A stretch of 58,304 nt of DNA, taken from the NCBI RefSeq assembly GCF_022179225.1, contig NZ_BPQL01000027.1:1-58304 (forward strand), in the 5' to 3' direction. A program made the position numbers and the translations under genes. Origin of the DNA: Methylobacterium goesingense (GTDB lineage Bacteria > Pseudomonadota > Alphaproteobacteria > Rhizobiales > Beijerinckiaceae). The notes beneath the pieces are model-generated. The model was not told the origin of the DNA. It worked only from the letters and a program-made list of their open reading frames with translations, and made no database searches. Numbering within the stretch: position 1 is the stretch's first letter; every line of letters begins with the position of its first letter. Positions 25,924 to 34,697 of the stretch are shown piece after piece.

Positions 25924-28434
25924 GTGCCGCTTGAGGCGATGGCATCGATGTCGTCCCTTCCCACTTCGCCCGTGGCGGCGGTTCCTGCGGCGCTGACGCC
26001 CGCGCTGCTGCGCATGCCCGAGCCAGCCTGGAGCCGCCGGGCCGACAATCCGGTGCGCGAGCCGGTTTCCGCGCCGCCCGCGAGCACAGATCCGGATTCG
26101 GGCGGGGATTCGATATCCGACCGCTACGAACTGGAAGTCCGGGCCGCACATCTCGACGACGCGCTGGACCTCGCGCCCTCCATCGCCCTGCTCCACACGA
26201 TGATGGCCGCCACGGTGTTCTTCCTGTTCGCGGATCAGGCGAGCCCGGTCTACCTGGCGGTCCTGTTCCTCGCGGTCGCCCTGCCGTCCGCGATCGCCAC
26301 CATCGGGGCACGGAGGTATCGCCGTCGGCGTCCGGGAAAGGCGGAGATCGCCACCGGCCGGCGCGTGGCCGCCCTGATCGCCCTGAGTCTGGGCTGTGCC
26401 TGGAGCACCATGCCGCCGGTGCTCTTCGCCTCCTCGGATACCACCCACAAGATGTACGTGGTGGGTCTCTGCGCCAGTCTCATTGCCACGACCTATACGT
26501 TCGGAGCTTTCCGCGGCCTCGGCCTGCTGTTCTCCGTGCCGATCGCCTTGGCGAGCTTCGCTGCCCTGTTCGGCGCAGGTGGCCTCGCGGCCCAGACAGT
26601 CGCCGTCATGCTGCTGATCTCCGCTCTGTTCGTCATCGTCACCGCCGGGCGTCTCTCGCGCCTGTCGCGGGAGCGGATCCTGGACCGGATCCGGGTGGGC
26701 GAGCAGAACGAGACCATCAGCCTGCTGCTTCATGATTTCGAGGAGAATACGAGCGACTGGCTCTGGGAGACCGACGCGAAGGAGCGCCTCCAGCACGTCT
26801 CCGAGCGCATCGCGCAGGTTGCGGGCGAGTCCGTGGCGGCGCTGCGAAACGCCCCCTTCGAGGCCCTGTTCGTCGGCACCCGCCGGCCTCGCCCGATGGG
26901 CGACGACATCGCGGAGATTCTCTCCCTCATGGCGGAACGCAAGGCGTTCCGCGAGCGGGTGGTCGAAGTCACGATGCGCGGCACGACGCGGTGGTGGCGT
27001 CTCAGCGGCAGGCCGATCATCGACCGGGACGGCCACTTCCTCGGTTTTCGCGGCGTCGGCTCCGACATCAGCGAGACCCGCCAGTCGGAGGCGCGGATCG
27101 CCTACCTGGCGAGCTACGATTCCCTGACCGGGCTCGCCAACCGTGCTCGGTTCCACGATGCGGCGACTCAGGCCTGTGCCCCCGCCGCGCTGCGGGAGCG
27201 CCCCTCCGCCCTGCTCTACCTCGACCTCGACGGCTTCAAGTTCGTCAACGACACCTTCGGCCACGCCCTCGGCGACGTGCTGCTGACCCGCGTGGCCCAG
27301 CGGCTGACCCGGGCGGTGCCCCCGGACGCCCTGGTTTCGCGCCTGGGCGGCGACGAGTTCGCCATCCTGATCGCCTCCAGGAGCGAGCCGGAGGTGGTCG
27401 CCCTCGGCGAACGCCTGATCGAAATCCTGAGCGCGCCCTACACCCTCGGCGGGGTCCAGGTGGAGATCGGCGCCAGTGTCGGCGTCGCGCGGGCTCCTGA
27501 AGATGCCCAGAGCCCGGAGGCGCTTCTCTGCAAGGCCGATCTCGCACTCTACCGGGCCAAGGCCAACGGCCGTGGCAAGGTCAGCCTGTTCGCGCCGGAC
27601 CTCGAAATCTCGGTCCGCCTGCGGCGCGACCTGGAGGCCGACCTCAAGCGCGCCCTCGTACAGGGCGAGTTCAGCCTCCACTACCAGCCCCTGATCGGCC
27701 TGTCGGACGGCCGGGTCCGTACCTTCGAGGCCCTGTTGCGCTGGACCCGCCAGTCGGGCGCCGCCGTCTCGCCGGCCGATTTCGTGCCCGTGGCCGAAGC
27801 CTCGGGCCTGATCACCGAGATCGGCCGCTGGGTGCTGATCCAGGCCTGCCGCGAGGCGGCGCGCTGGCCGGCGGACATTCGGCTCGCCGTGAACATCTCG
27901 CCGATCCAGTTCCGGAACACCGACCTCCTGACCGACGTGACGGATGCGCTGCGCGCGAGCGGCCTGGCGCCCCACCGCCTGGAGATCGAGGTCACCGAAT
28001 CCGTGTTCTTCGAAATGAACGCGACGACCATCGGCAACCTGAACGAATTGCGGGCCCTCGGCATTCGCGTGGCGCTCGACGATTTCGGCACAGGCTACTC
28101 GTCGCTGAGCTACCTGATCCGGTTCCCCGTGGACAAGATCAAGATCGACCGCTCCTTCATCAAGGAGATGGGCAGCCGGCCCGAGTGCCTGGCGATCATC
28201 GAGGCGATCCTGACCCTGGCGCACAAGCTGGCGATCACCGTCACCGCCGAGGGCGTCGAGACGGTCGAGCAGGCGCAGATGCTCAAGGCGAGCCGCTGCG
28301 ACGACATCCAGGGCTTCCTGTTCAGCCCCGGGAGGCCGGCCGACGCGATCCCGCACCTGATCGCGCACCTGCCGGTCCGGTTCGCGGAGATCTTCCCGAT
28401 CCTGCCGGTCACCTTCCGGAAGGTTGTGGCCTGA
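25924..28434 (+). CDS. Membrane PAS-GGDEF-EAL protein (c-di-GMP cyclase/phosphodiesterase)
   Basis: 836 aa protein. After a variable N-terminus, several membrane helices span about residues 75-240, then a PAS-like domain (DWLWETDAKERLQHV, WWRLSGRPI, GFRGVGSDISE), a GGDEF domain (YDSLTGLANR, RLGGDEF near 474-480) and an EAL domain (FEALLRW near 600-606, NISPIQFR, EVTESVFF, DDFGTGYSS near 718-726, AEGVE). All catalytic motifs are canonical, so both synthesis and breakdown of c-di-GMP are possible. The start is a GTG at 25924; in-frame ATGs at 25939 and 25948 are alternatives. The last 26 bases overlap the 3' end of the convergent amine oxidase gene. Confidence 0.93.
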   Translation: MPLEAMASMSSLPTSPVAAVPAALTPALLRMPEPAWSRRADNPVREPVSAPPASTDPDSGGDSISDRYELEVRAAHLDDALDLAPSIALLHTMMAATVFFLFADQASPVYLAVLFLAVALPSAIATIGARRYRRRRPGKAEIATGRRVAALIALSLGCAWSTMPPVLFASSDTTHKMYVVGLCASLIATTYTFGAFRGLGLLFSVPIALASFAALFGAGGLAAQTVAVMLLISALFVIVTAGRLSRLSRERILDRIRVGEQNETISLLLHDFEENTSDWLWETDAKERLQHVSERIAQVAGESVAALRNAPFEALFVGTRRPRPMGDDIAEILSLMAERKAFRERVVEVTMRGTTRWWRLSGRPIIDRDGHFLGFRGVGSDISETRQSEARIAYLASYDSLTGLANRARFHDAATQACAPAALRERPSALLYLDLDGFKFVNDTFGHALGDVLLTRVAQRLTRAVPPDALVSRLGGDEFAILIASRSEPEVVALGERLIEILSAPYTLGGVQVEIGASVGVARAPEDAQSPEALLCKADLALYRAKANGRGKVSLFAPDLEISVRLRRDLEADLKRALVQGEFSLHYQPLIGLSDGRVRTFEALLRWTRQSGAAVSPADFVPVAEASGLITEIGRWVLIQACREAARWPADIRLAVNISPIQFRNTDLLTDVTDALRASGLAPHRLEIEVTESVFFEMNATTIGNLNELRALGIRVALDDFGTGYSSLSYLIRFPVDKIKIDRSFIKEMGSRPECLAIIEAILTLAHKLAITVTAEGVETVEQAQMLKASRCDDIQGFLFSPGRPADAIPHLIAHLPVRFAEIFPILPVTFRKVVA

Positions 28435-29800
28435 GGGCGCGACGGCCGGCGGGCCGATCCGTGCCCTCCCGGCGCCGTCGACGTTCCGGGCACCGACAGC
28501 CTGAGAGGCTGTCGGCCACGGCCTCGCCCGCCCGCTGGCCCTCCTCGTAGGCGCCCCCCGCGGTGCCCCATTGCAGGCGCGACAGTGCCTCGCCGGCGAA
28601 CCAGACCCGGTCCGCCACGGGGGCCTGGAGTGCGGCGCGCGCGCCCGCATGGCCGGGCGGCACCACCGCCCAGGACCCGCGCGCGAACGGGTCGTGGCGC
28701 CAATCGCTCACCGCCGGAATGCTCAGGTCGTGCAGGGCGCGGGCGCCGAAATGCGCGGCGAGCGTCGTCCGCACGAGGCGGCGGACCCCGTCCGGCCCGG
28801 CCCGGCGGGCGTCGAGGGCGGCGGCCATGGGCGCGTCGAGTTCGAAGAAGTGGAACGGCGTGCCGTCGATCCGGGTCAGGAGGCCGGGGCTCGCGTCCCG
28901 CCCGCCCACGAGGCTCGCGAGCCTGTCCGCCCCCCGGAACGGGCAGGAGGGCCAGTGCAGCACCGCGTGCTCGTAGATGCCGGTCGTGAATCCCCTGATC
29001 GCTCCCTCGACCTCCGGGGGGAGGGCGGGGGTGAAGAGGGGGGTGGCCCGCAGCACCATGGTGGGAACCGTGACGATGACGGCCCGGGCCGCGAAGCTGC
29101 GGGAGCCCGCGCACACCCGCACGCCCGGGCCCCCCCAGTCGATGCCGGTGACCGGCGTCCCAAGGGCGACCGGCAGGCCCTGCGCGAGGCGCGCGAGGTA
29201 GCCGCCATAGCCGCCGGCGATGAAGCAGTTGTCGCCGTATTCCATGCTGGGGAAATCCTGCAGGGAGACCCGGTCGAGGCCCTGCCCGGAGACGAGGCCG
29301 TGGACGCGCTCCACCCGGCGGCCCCAGGGGCCGAGGCCCGGCGGCAGGGCGGTGGCGGCCGCCCGGTCCGGCCCTGGCCAGGTCGCCTGGGTGCTCATGG
29401 CCCGGTCGGCGATCGCGAAGGCACGGCCGAGGGCCGCCGCCTCCGCCGGACGGCCGTGCCGGCGCCCGACCCAGAGGTGGCTGTCCTGCGCCGCCACCCG
29501 CAGGGGCTCGCCCCGCGCGGTGCCGAGCCGCACCAGCGGGTTGATCGGTCCCGCATGCAGCCAGTGCCCGCCGAGATCGACGGCGTGACCCCGCAGGGAC
29601 ACGGTCACGAGCCGTCCGCCGACCCGGTCGCGCGCCTCCAGCACCGCCACCCGGACCCCGCGCGCCGTCAGTGCGCGCGCCGCCGCGATGCCGGCGGCGC
29701 CCGCCCCGACGACGATCACCTCGGGATCGTCGGGCAGGGGCGCCAACCGCGGCGCGATGCTCGGACGCCAGCGTTCGTGCTCGGGGCGGGACGTCCTCAT
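28409..29800 (-). CDS. FAD-dependent amine oxidase (flavin monoamine oxidase family)
   Basis: 463 aa flavoprotein with VIVVGAGAAGIAAARAL (GxGxxG, residues 32-37) and ARDRVGGR (56-63), the FAD-binding fingerprint of the MAO/polyamine-oxidase family. DLGGHWLHA follows the flavin-contact region, and RVWFAGEALSRLQWGTAGGAYEEG near the C-terminus is the second FAD motif. The basic tail (CPERRRRREGTDR) lies in the stretch that overlaps the GGDEF-EAL gene. No signal peptide is evident from the ATG at 29800; an upstream open frame could add about 30 residues. The amine substrate is unknown. Confidence 0.88.
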   Translation of the reverse strand: MRTSRPEHERWRPSIAPRLAPLPDDPEVIVVGAGAAGIAAARALTARGVRVAVLEARDRVGGRLVTVSLRGHAVDLGGHWLHAGPINPLVRLGTARGEPLRVAAQDSHLWVGRRHGRPAEAAALGRAFAIADRAMSTQATWPGPDRAAATALPPGLGPWGRRVERVHGLVSGQGLDRVSLQDFPSMEYGDNCFIAGGYGGYLARLAQGLPVALGTPVTGIDWGGPGVRVCAGSRSFAARAVIVTVPTMVLRATPLFTPALPPEVEGAIRGFTTGIYEHAVLHWPSCPFRGADRLASLVGGRDASPGLLTRIDGTPFHFFELDAPMAAALDARRAGPDGVRRLVRTTLAAHFGARALHDLSIPAVSDWRHDPFARGSWAVVPPGHAGARAALQAPVADRVWFAGEALSRLQWGTAGGAYEEGQRAGEAVADSLSGCRCPERRRRREGTDRPAGRRALRPQPSGR

Positions 29801-30099
29801 GGATGACGGTCTCGTTCCTGTCTGAAAGGTGGTGACGGGCCTAGCAGAGGGCGGTGGCCGGCGACACCGCGCCGCCGGTCGCAATCCCGTCACACGACAG
29901 AAAACTCAAGCGTCCAGGGTTGCCGCGAATCATCGTCCCGCGCCTGCGGGACGGCCGGGGAAGAGATGGCCCGCACTTGCGCCCGCGCACGGCCATAGCC
30001 AGAACCTTTGGCCAGAACCTCGGGACACGGTGCGTGCGGGGGCGACGCAGGCCGGGCCCTCACGACCGGACCGACTTCGAGACGACGGGATTCTCAGGT

Positions 30100-30816
30100 A
30101 TGCTCATCCAGGCCGCCTTCGCCGCCGCCCGGCAGGTGTTCTCCGCCCCCTTGCGCGCGATCCTGTGGAAGTCCCTCGGGCTCACGGCGGGCATCCTCGT
30201 CCTCGTCTGGTTCGGGCTGACGCGGGCGATCAACTGGTTCCTGTCCCAGCACCACCTCTCGGTGGATTATCCCTTCCTCGACACCCTGGCGGTGTTCTTC
30301 GCCGGCGCCGGCCTGTTCGTGGGGCTGGCCTACATCATGCCGGCGGTGTCGATCCTGGTGGCGGGCTACTTCCTCGACGATGCGGCCGAGATCGTCGAGC
30401 GGACGGATTTCCCCGGCGATCCGCCGGGCCTTGCCCTGCCCCTCGGCACCGCGATGTTCTACGCGGTGCGCTTCGCCGGCCTCGCCCTGCTGGTGAACCT
30501 CGTGGCGCTGATCCTGTTCTTCGTGCCGGGGGTCAATCTCGTGGCGTTCTTCGGCGCCAACGCCTACCTGCTGTCGCGCGAGTATTTCGAACTCGCCGCC
30601 GGGCGCTTCCGGCCGATGGCGGAGGCCGGCGCCATGCGGCGCCACTACAGCGGCACCACCCTCCTCGCCGGCGTGCTGCTCGCCGGCCTCATGGTGGTGC
30701 CGGTGCTCAACCTCGTCACCCCGCTCTTCGGCATCGCCCTGATGGTGCACGTCCACAAGGGCCTGAGCCGGCGCACCCCAGTCGCGGGCCCGCAGGCCCA
30801 GGCGCGCCTGCGCTGA
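30100..30816 (+). CDS. CysZ/EI24-family membrane protein
   Basis: 238 aa inner-membrane protein with about four to six hydrophobic helices and the EI24/CysZ arrangement: an amphipathic N-terminus (AAFAAARQVFSAPLRAILWKS), VSILVAGYFLDDAAEIVER, the helix pair LLVNLVALILFFVPGVNLVAFFGANAYLLSREYFE, and LVTPLFGIALMVHVHK. CysZ proteins carry sulfate into the cell for cysteine synthesis; whether this one does is not shown by its neighbours. The ATG at 30100 starts at the first residue that aligns with the family; a longer open frame extends upstream without similarity. Confidence 0.82.
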   Translation: MLIQAAFAAARQVFSAPLRAILWKSLGLTAGILVLVWFGLTRAINWFLSQHHLSVDYPFLDTLAVFFAGAGLFVGLAYIMPAVSILVAGYFLDDAAEIVERTDFPGDPPGLALPLGTAMFYAVRFAGLALLVNLVALILFFVPGVNLVAFFGANAYLLSREYFELAAGRFRPMAEAGAMRRHYSGTTLLAGVLLAGLMVVPVLNLVTPLFGIALMVHVHKGLSRRTPVAGPQAQARLR

Positions 30817-30986
30817 GGGCCGCCTTCGCCCCCGGAACAGCCGGGTCCGAATTTCACCGCGCGGCCTCCCGTCTTGCCGGGAAGTGGTCTAGATACGGTG
30901 CATCAGGCTACGGACCGGCGTCGATCCGCGCTTCCCTCGGGGTGCCGGATGATGCACGGGGGCCGCATTTCGAGACGTAACGCGCG

Positions 30987-32126
30987 ATGACCGGCTTCGA
31001 GACCCTTCCGCTGACCCGCCCCGCCGCGCAGCTCGTCACCGTGTTCGGCGGGTCCGGCTTCCTTGGGCGCCACGTCGTCCGGGCGCTCGCCAAGCGCGGC
31101 TACCGCATCCGGGTTGCTGTGCGCCGGCCGGACCTCGCGCTGTTCCTGCAGCCGCTGGGCAAGGTCGGCCAGATCGTGGCCGTGCAGGCCAACCTGCGTT
31201 ACCCCGACTCGATCGCCCAGGCGGTCCACGGGGCCGACATCGTCGTCAACCTCGTGGGCATCCTGCAGGAGACCGGCAAGCAGCGCTTCGCGCAGCTGCA
31301 GGCCGAGGGCGCGGGCGCCATCGCCCGAGCGGCGGCGGCCGTCGGCGCGCCGGTGGTCCACGTCTCGGCCATCGGGGCGGATGCGGATTCCACTTCGCAG
31401 TACGCCCGCACCAAGGCGCTGGGCGAGGCCAAGGTGGCCGAGGCCGGCGGCGCCCACGTGATCCTGCGCCCCTCCCTGGTGTTCGGGCCAGGCGACAGCT
31501 TCTTCAACCGCTTCGCGTCGCTGGCCCGGGCCCTGCCGGTGCTGCCGCTCGCGGGCGCCGAGACGCGCTTCCAGCCGGTCTACGTCGCCGACGTGGCGGA
31601 GGCCGTGACGCGCGCCGTGGAGGGCCACGTTCCGGCGGGCCGGGTCTATGAGCTCGGCGGCCCCGAGGTCGAGACCCTGGACGCCCTGGTGCGCTACATG
31701 CTCAAGGTGACGCTGCGCAAGCGCGCGGTGGTGGCCCTGCCGCTGCCGGCGGCCCTGCTCCAGGCCCGCGCCCTGGAGGTGGTCGACACCCTGACCCTCG
31801 GCCTCTTGCCGGACGCCCTCAAGCTCACCCGCGATCAGGTCACCCTGCTCCAGACCGACAACGTCGTGTCCGAGGCCGCCAAGGCCGAGGGCCGCACCCT
31901 GGAGGGCATCGGCCTCCAGCCCACCGCCATGGAGGCGGTGGTGCCGGGCTACCTCTGGCGCTTCCGCAAGGCGGGCCAGTTCGCCAAGGTGCAGGACTTC
32001 GAGAGCGCCATCCCCGAGACCCTGGCGCCGAAGCCCTTCGTGCCGCGCAGCGGCAGTGGCCCCGCCCTGGGCCCGGATTCGAATGCCCCGAGCCGGATGG
32101 GGGTTCGCTGGGGCACGCGGGGGTAA
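30987..32126 (+). CDS. Complex I NDUFA9-subunit-like NAD(P)-binding protein
   Basis: 379 aa atypical SDR. The N-terminal motif VTVFGGSGFLGRHVVRAL (residues 18-34) binds the dinucleotide. NLVGILQETGKQRF, HVSAIGAD, YARTKALGE and VFGPGDSFFNRFASL are the signature of the NDUFA9/ubiquinone-related family, which in mitochondria is an accessory subunit of complex I; bacterial members are of uncertain role. The C-terminal 75 residues (RFRKAGQFAKVQ to MGVRWGTRG) are encoded a second time in damaged form at 33501-33736. It converges on the LuxR gene. Confidence 0.88.
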   Translation: MTGFETLPLTRPAAQLVTVFGGSGFLGRHVVRALAKRGYRIRVAVRRPDLALFLQPLGKVGQIVAVQANLRYPDSIAQAVHGADIVVNLVGILQETGKQRFAQLQAEGAGAIARAAAAVGAPVVHVSAIGADADSTSQYARTKALGEAKVAEAGGAHVILRPSLVFGPGDSFFNRFASLARALPVLPLAGAETRFQPVYVADVAEAVTRAVEGHVPAGRVYELGGPEVETLDALVRYMLKVTLRKRAVVALPLPAALLQARALEVVDTLTLGLLPDALKLTRDQVTLLQTDNVVSEAAKAEGRTLEGIGLQPTAMEAVVPGYLWRFRKAGQFAKVQDFESAIPETLAPKPFVPRSGSGPALGPDSNAPSRMGVRWGTRG

Positions 32127-32171
32127 GGGGGCGGATCGGCCCCGGCCTCGCGCCGCCCGACCCGTCGTGCC

Positions 32172-33278
32172 CTACAGCAGGGTGTCGAGGCGGGCGACGA
32201 TGACCGCGAGTTCGCTCTGCCGGCCGATGCCGAGTTTGGCGTAAACGGCCTTGAGTTGGCTGCGCACGGTGTGCTCGCTGACCTCGATCTGCCGCGCGGC
32301 GTCCCGGGGGCTGTGCCCGCGCCCGACCAGCATGGCGACCTGCGCCTCGGCCTGGGTCAGGCCGAGCTGGACGAGCTTGGGGGCGATGGAGGCGATGATG
32401 GCCGCGAACGGGCTCTGGATCAGCAGCAGCAGGCCCTGATCGACGCCGAGGACCTCCGCGCCCCGGAGGGGCAGGCCGCTCACCAGGATGGGCCGGGTGC
32501 GCTCCGCGCCCTGAATGAAGCAGGCGCGCGGGCCGTCCCCGGGCGGCACGCCGAGGAAGGCGGCCAGGAGGGCGGCGAGCTTGGGGCGCTCCTTCGGGTT
32601 CAGGGGCTCCGGGGGGCGTCCGATCCGGACGCGCAGGTGCCGGCCGATCAGCCCTTCGGCGGCGGCGGAAACGGCGCGGACCTGTCCGCCCGCATCGAGC
32701 TCGATCAGGCCGATCCCCGCCCCGTCGATCAGCGTGTCGAGGGTGTGGGCGCGGGCGCACGTGGCCGTGAAGGCCGCTGTCATCCGGAAGGCGCGCGTGA
32801 CGTGGGGGCCGAGGACGCGGAGCCGCTCGAGTTCGGCCCCGTCGAAGGCGCCCCGATTCAGGGCGCGCGGCACGCTCAGGGCCAGGCTGTGCGGGCTGCG
32901 GAAGTCGGAGGCGATGTAGCCGCCGAGATTTCCGAGGCCGTGCCGGGCGAAGAAATCCTGGAAGAACGGGTCGGACCTCGTCTCGCCCGGCGCGAACAGG
33001 TGTTCGTCGACGACGATCGAGCCGGGCCCCAACCGCAGCGTCCGCGCGCGGGCGATGCGCGTGTCCCGCTGCCACCAGGTCCGGCCATACTCCGCACCGA
33101 CGGCGTCGAGGGCCTGCGAGTGGGTGGTCCGCGCCGTCCGTGCCGGATCGTGGGACACGAGGACGGCGCCCCGCCCGCCGACCGCGCGCGCGACCCGGTC
33201 GAGCACGTCGGGCCACAGGTCCGGATCGAGGACCGCATCGTAGGACAAGTCGATGATGGATTGGAGCTCAGTGCTCAC
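32172..33278 (-). CDS. LuxR-family transcriptional regulator
   Basis: 368 aa protein. The C-terminal 60 residues form a LuxR-type helix-turn-helix: LTQAEAQVAMLVGRGHSP, then ARQIEVSEHTVRSQLKAVYAKLGI. The first 300 residues are a sensor region with PAS-like character (GIGLIELDAGGQVRAVSAAAEGLIG) and no recognisable autoinducer domain. The start is a GTG at 33278 with GGAG about ten bases upstream. It lies between the NDUFA9-like gene and the damaged copy of that gene's 3' end. Target genes are unknown. Confidence 0.87.
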   Translation of the reverse strand: MSTELQSIIDLSYDAVLDPDLWPDVLDRVARAVGGRGAVLVSHDPARTARTTHSQALDAVGAEYGRTWWQRDTRIARARTLRLGPGSIVVDEHLFAPGETRSDPFFQDFFARHGLGNLGGYIASDFRSPHSLALSVPRALNRGAFDGAELERLRVLGPHVTRAFRMTAAFTATCARAHTLDTLIDGAGIGLIELDAGGQVRAVSAAAEGLIGRHLRVRIGRPPEPLNPKERPKLAALLAAFLGVPPGDGPRACFIQGAERTRPILVSGLPLRGAEVLGVDQGLLLLIQSPFAAIIASIAPKLVQLGLTQAEAQVAMLVGRGHSPRDAARQIEVSEHTVRSQLKAVYAKLGIGRQSELAVIVARLDTLL

Positions 33279-33500
33279 CGCGCCGGATCTCCAGTGTCCA
33301 AATCCCCGATCCGTGGAAATCGGACACCATGCGGTTTTTCAAGTCAATCGACGTTCCGTAAACTGGCGCGCATTGCGTTTCACCTGTGTCGTTCGGGACG
33401 AAACCGGAGCCACCCAAAGCGACATGTAGAATTTCGCCACGCCGCGCCGCGCCAGTAGGCACGGCGTCCGACTCGAAACCCGCGCCGAACGAAACCTCGT

Positions 33501-33736
33501 GATGCCGGGGCCCGGACCCTCGGCCTCCAGCCCACCGCCAGGGAGGCGGTGTGCCGGGCGATCTCCGGCGCTTCCGCAAGGCGGGTCCGTCCGCCAAGGG
33601 GCAGGCGTTCGAGGGCGCCATCCCCGAGACCCTGGCGCTGAGCCCCTTCGTGGGGCGCAGCGGCAGCGGCCCTGCCCTGGGGCCGGATTCGAGTGTCCCG
33701 AGCTGGATGGGGGTGCGGTGGGGGACGCGGGGGTGA
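33501..33736 (+). pseudogene. Damaged second copy of the NDUFA9-like gene's 3' end
   Basis: The stretch matches 31889-32126 in direct orientation at roughly 80-85% by eye, ending at the equivalent stop (TGA instead of TAA). It has a 9-base deletion near 33520 and lacks one G near 33550, which shifts the frame; after that the frame reads RRFRKAGPSAKGQAFEGAIP on to MGVRWGTRG, like the intact gene. No 5' part of the gene is visible upstream. Many differences are at third codon positions, which suggests the copy came from a diverged homologue or decayed slowly. Confidence 0.85.
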
Positions 33737-33784
33737 GAACTGCTTTGAGCGCCGGCAACCCGCGAGCGGGCGCCTAAGCTAAAC

Positions 33785-33810
33785 TGTCGTTTTTCGAAGT
33801 CGATGTCAGC
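33785..33810. repeat. Left terminal inverted repeat of the Tn402-like element
   Basis: Begins TGTCG and pairs with 34693-34717 with a single one-base length difference in the T-run. Preceded by the target duplication TAAAC (33780-33784). Confidence 0.88.
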
Positions 33811-33922
33811 CGGAGGTGGATGACCGCTTGCTAAGCGGGGCCGGCGATGGTCACAGTCGATGTCGCTGGCAGTCAGAGTCGGTGTCAGCAGGTCGCACTT
33901 CTTTCGAAGTGGATGTCGGCAG

Positions 33923-34147
33923 ATGGCGGAGCGGGCACCTGACTTGAGCCTTATCCCCGGACCGCGCTGGCAGGAAACGGAGCGGCGCACGGCGGTGCTT
34001 CGCCCTCCGGCCGCCCTACCGGTCTGTTCCCGCGCGCAGGCCCGCGCAGCAGCAGCCACGTTGGGCGTGACCGAACGGCAAGTGTAACGCTTGCTTCGCA
34101 GATCCTCGCTGCTCTATCGGAGCGATACGGTTTCCCGGACCCGCATC
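33923..34147 (+). pseudogene. Truncated TniA-like transposase N-terminus
   Basis: From the ATG at 33923 the frame reads a short N-terminus with PRWQETERRTAVLRP, then AQARAAAATLGVTERQV, a TAA stop (34085-34087), then RLLRRSSLLYR in the same frame. If the stop were a Tyr codon (TAC or TAT), the sequence would be LGVTERQVYRLLRR, the usual N-terminal helix-turn-helix of TniA/Mu-like transposases (compare LGLSRRQVYVLIRR in TniA as I remember it). The catalytic DDE part is absent because the DUF523 gene begins at 34149. It explains what kind of element this was. Confidence 0.6.
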
Positions 34148-34148
34148 T

Positions 34149-34697
34149 ATGATCCCCCAAGTCGGAAACGGCGATTTGCAGCGAGCCGCGATCGAGCCGG
34201 CCAAGGTGCTGGTGAGCGCCTGCCTGATGGGTAGGCCCGTTCGCTACAACGGCTCTGCCAAAGCCCTCTCGCATCCGCTGTTGGAAAGACTGGCGGCGGA
34301 GGGAAGGTTGGTCGTCGTCTGCCCCGAATTATCTGCCGGCTTCAGCGTCCCGCGTCCTGCTGCCGAGATCGCGGACGGATGCGATGGCGATGCAGTCTTG
34401 ACCGGCACGGCGAAGGTGATCGAGGCGACGGGCGGTGACGTTACGGGCCTCTATATCGCGGGGGCTCACGCCGCGCTGAAACTTGCCGTCGAGAACGGGT
34501 GCCGGTTCGCGCTCTTGATCGATGGAAGCCCCTCGTGCGGCAGCGGGTTCATCTACGACGGCAGCTTCGGCGCGACGAAGCACGCGGGATCCGGAGTCAC
34601 TGCCGCGCTTTTGCGCCAGCACGGCATCGAAGTATTTGCGGATTGTCAGATCGAGGCGCTCGAACATCGGCTGACATCGGCTCCGACACCCCGCTGA
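34149..34697 (+). CDS. DUF523 family protein (transposon cargo)
   Basis: 182 aa protein. KVLVSACLMGRPVRYNGSAK, VVVCPELSAGFSVPRPAAEI, ALLIDGSPSCGSGFIYDGSF and VTAALLRQHGIEVF are the consecutive conserved blocks of DUF523 (YbbK-like), a small family with conserved Cys in SACL, CPE and SPSCG that may bind metal or act as a thiol enzyme; function unknown. The frame is intact. The first 18 residues and last 12 or so lie outside the family core and are encoded by transposon sequence, including the stop codon inside the right terminal repeat. Start ATG at 34149; a start at a later GTG is possible. Confidence 0.82.
   Translation: MIPQVGNGDLQRAAIEPAKVLVSACLMGRPVRYNGSAKALSHPLLERLAAEGRLVVVCPELSAGFSVPRPAAEIADGCDGDAVLTGTAKVIEATGGDVTGLYIAGAHAALKLAVENGCRFALLIDGSPSCGSGFIYDGSFGATKHAGSGVTAALLRQHGIEVFADCQIEALEHRLTSAPTPR

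Noticed and set aside
31889..33736. Duplicated 3' ends as attachment sites of an integrase island
   Set aside because: No integrase gene is present between or beside the copies, and about 240 bp at roughly 80-85% identity is too long and too diverged for a typical att pair.
33860..33922. N-terminal extension of the TniA-like relic
   Set aside because: These codons lie over the subterminal repeats of the left transposon end; a start at 33923 fits better.
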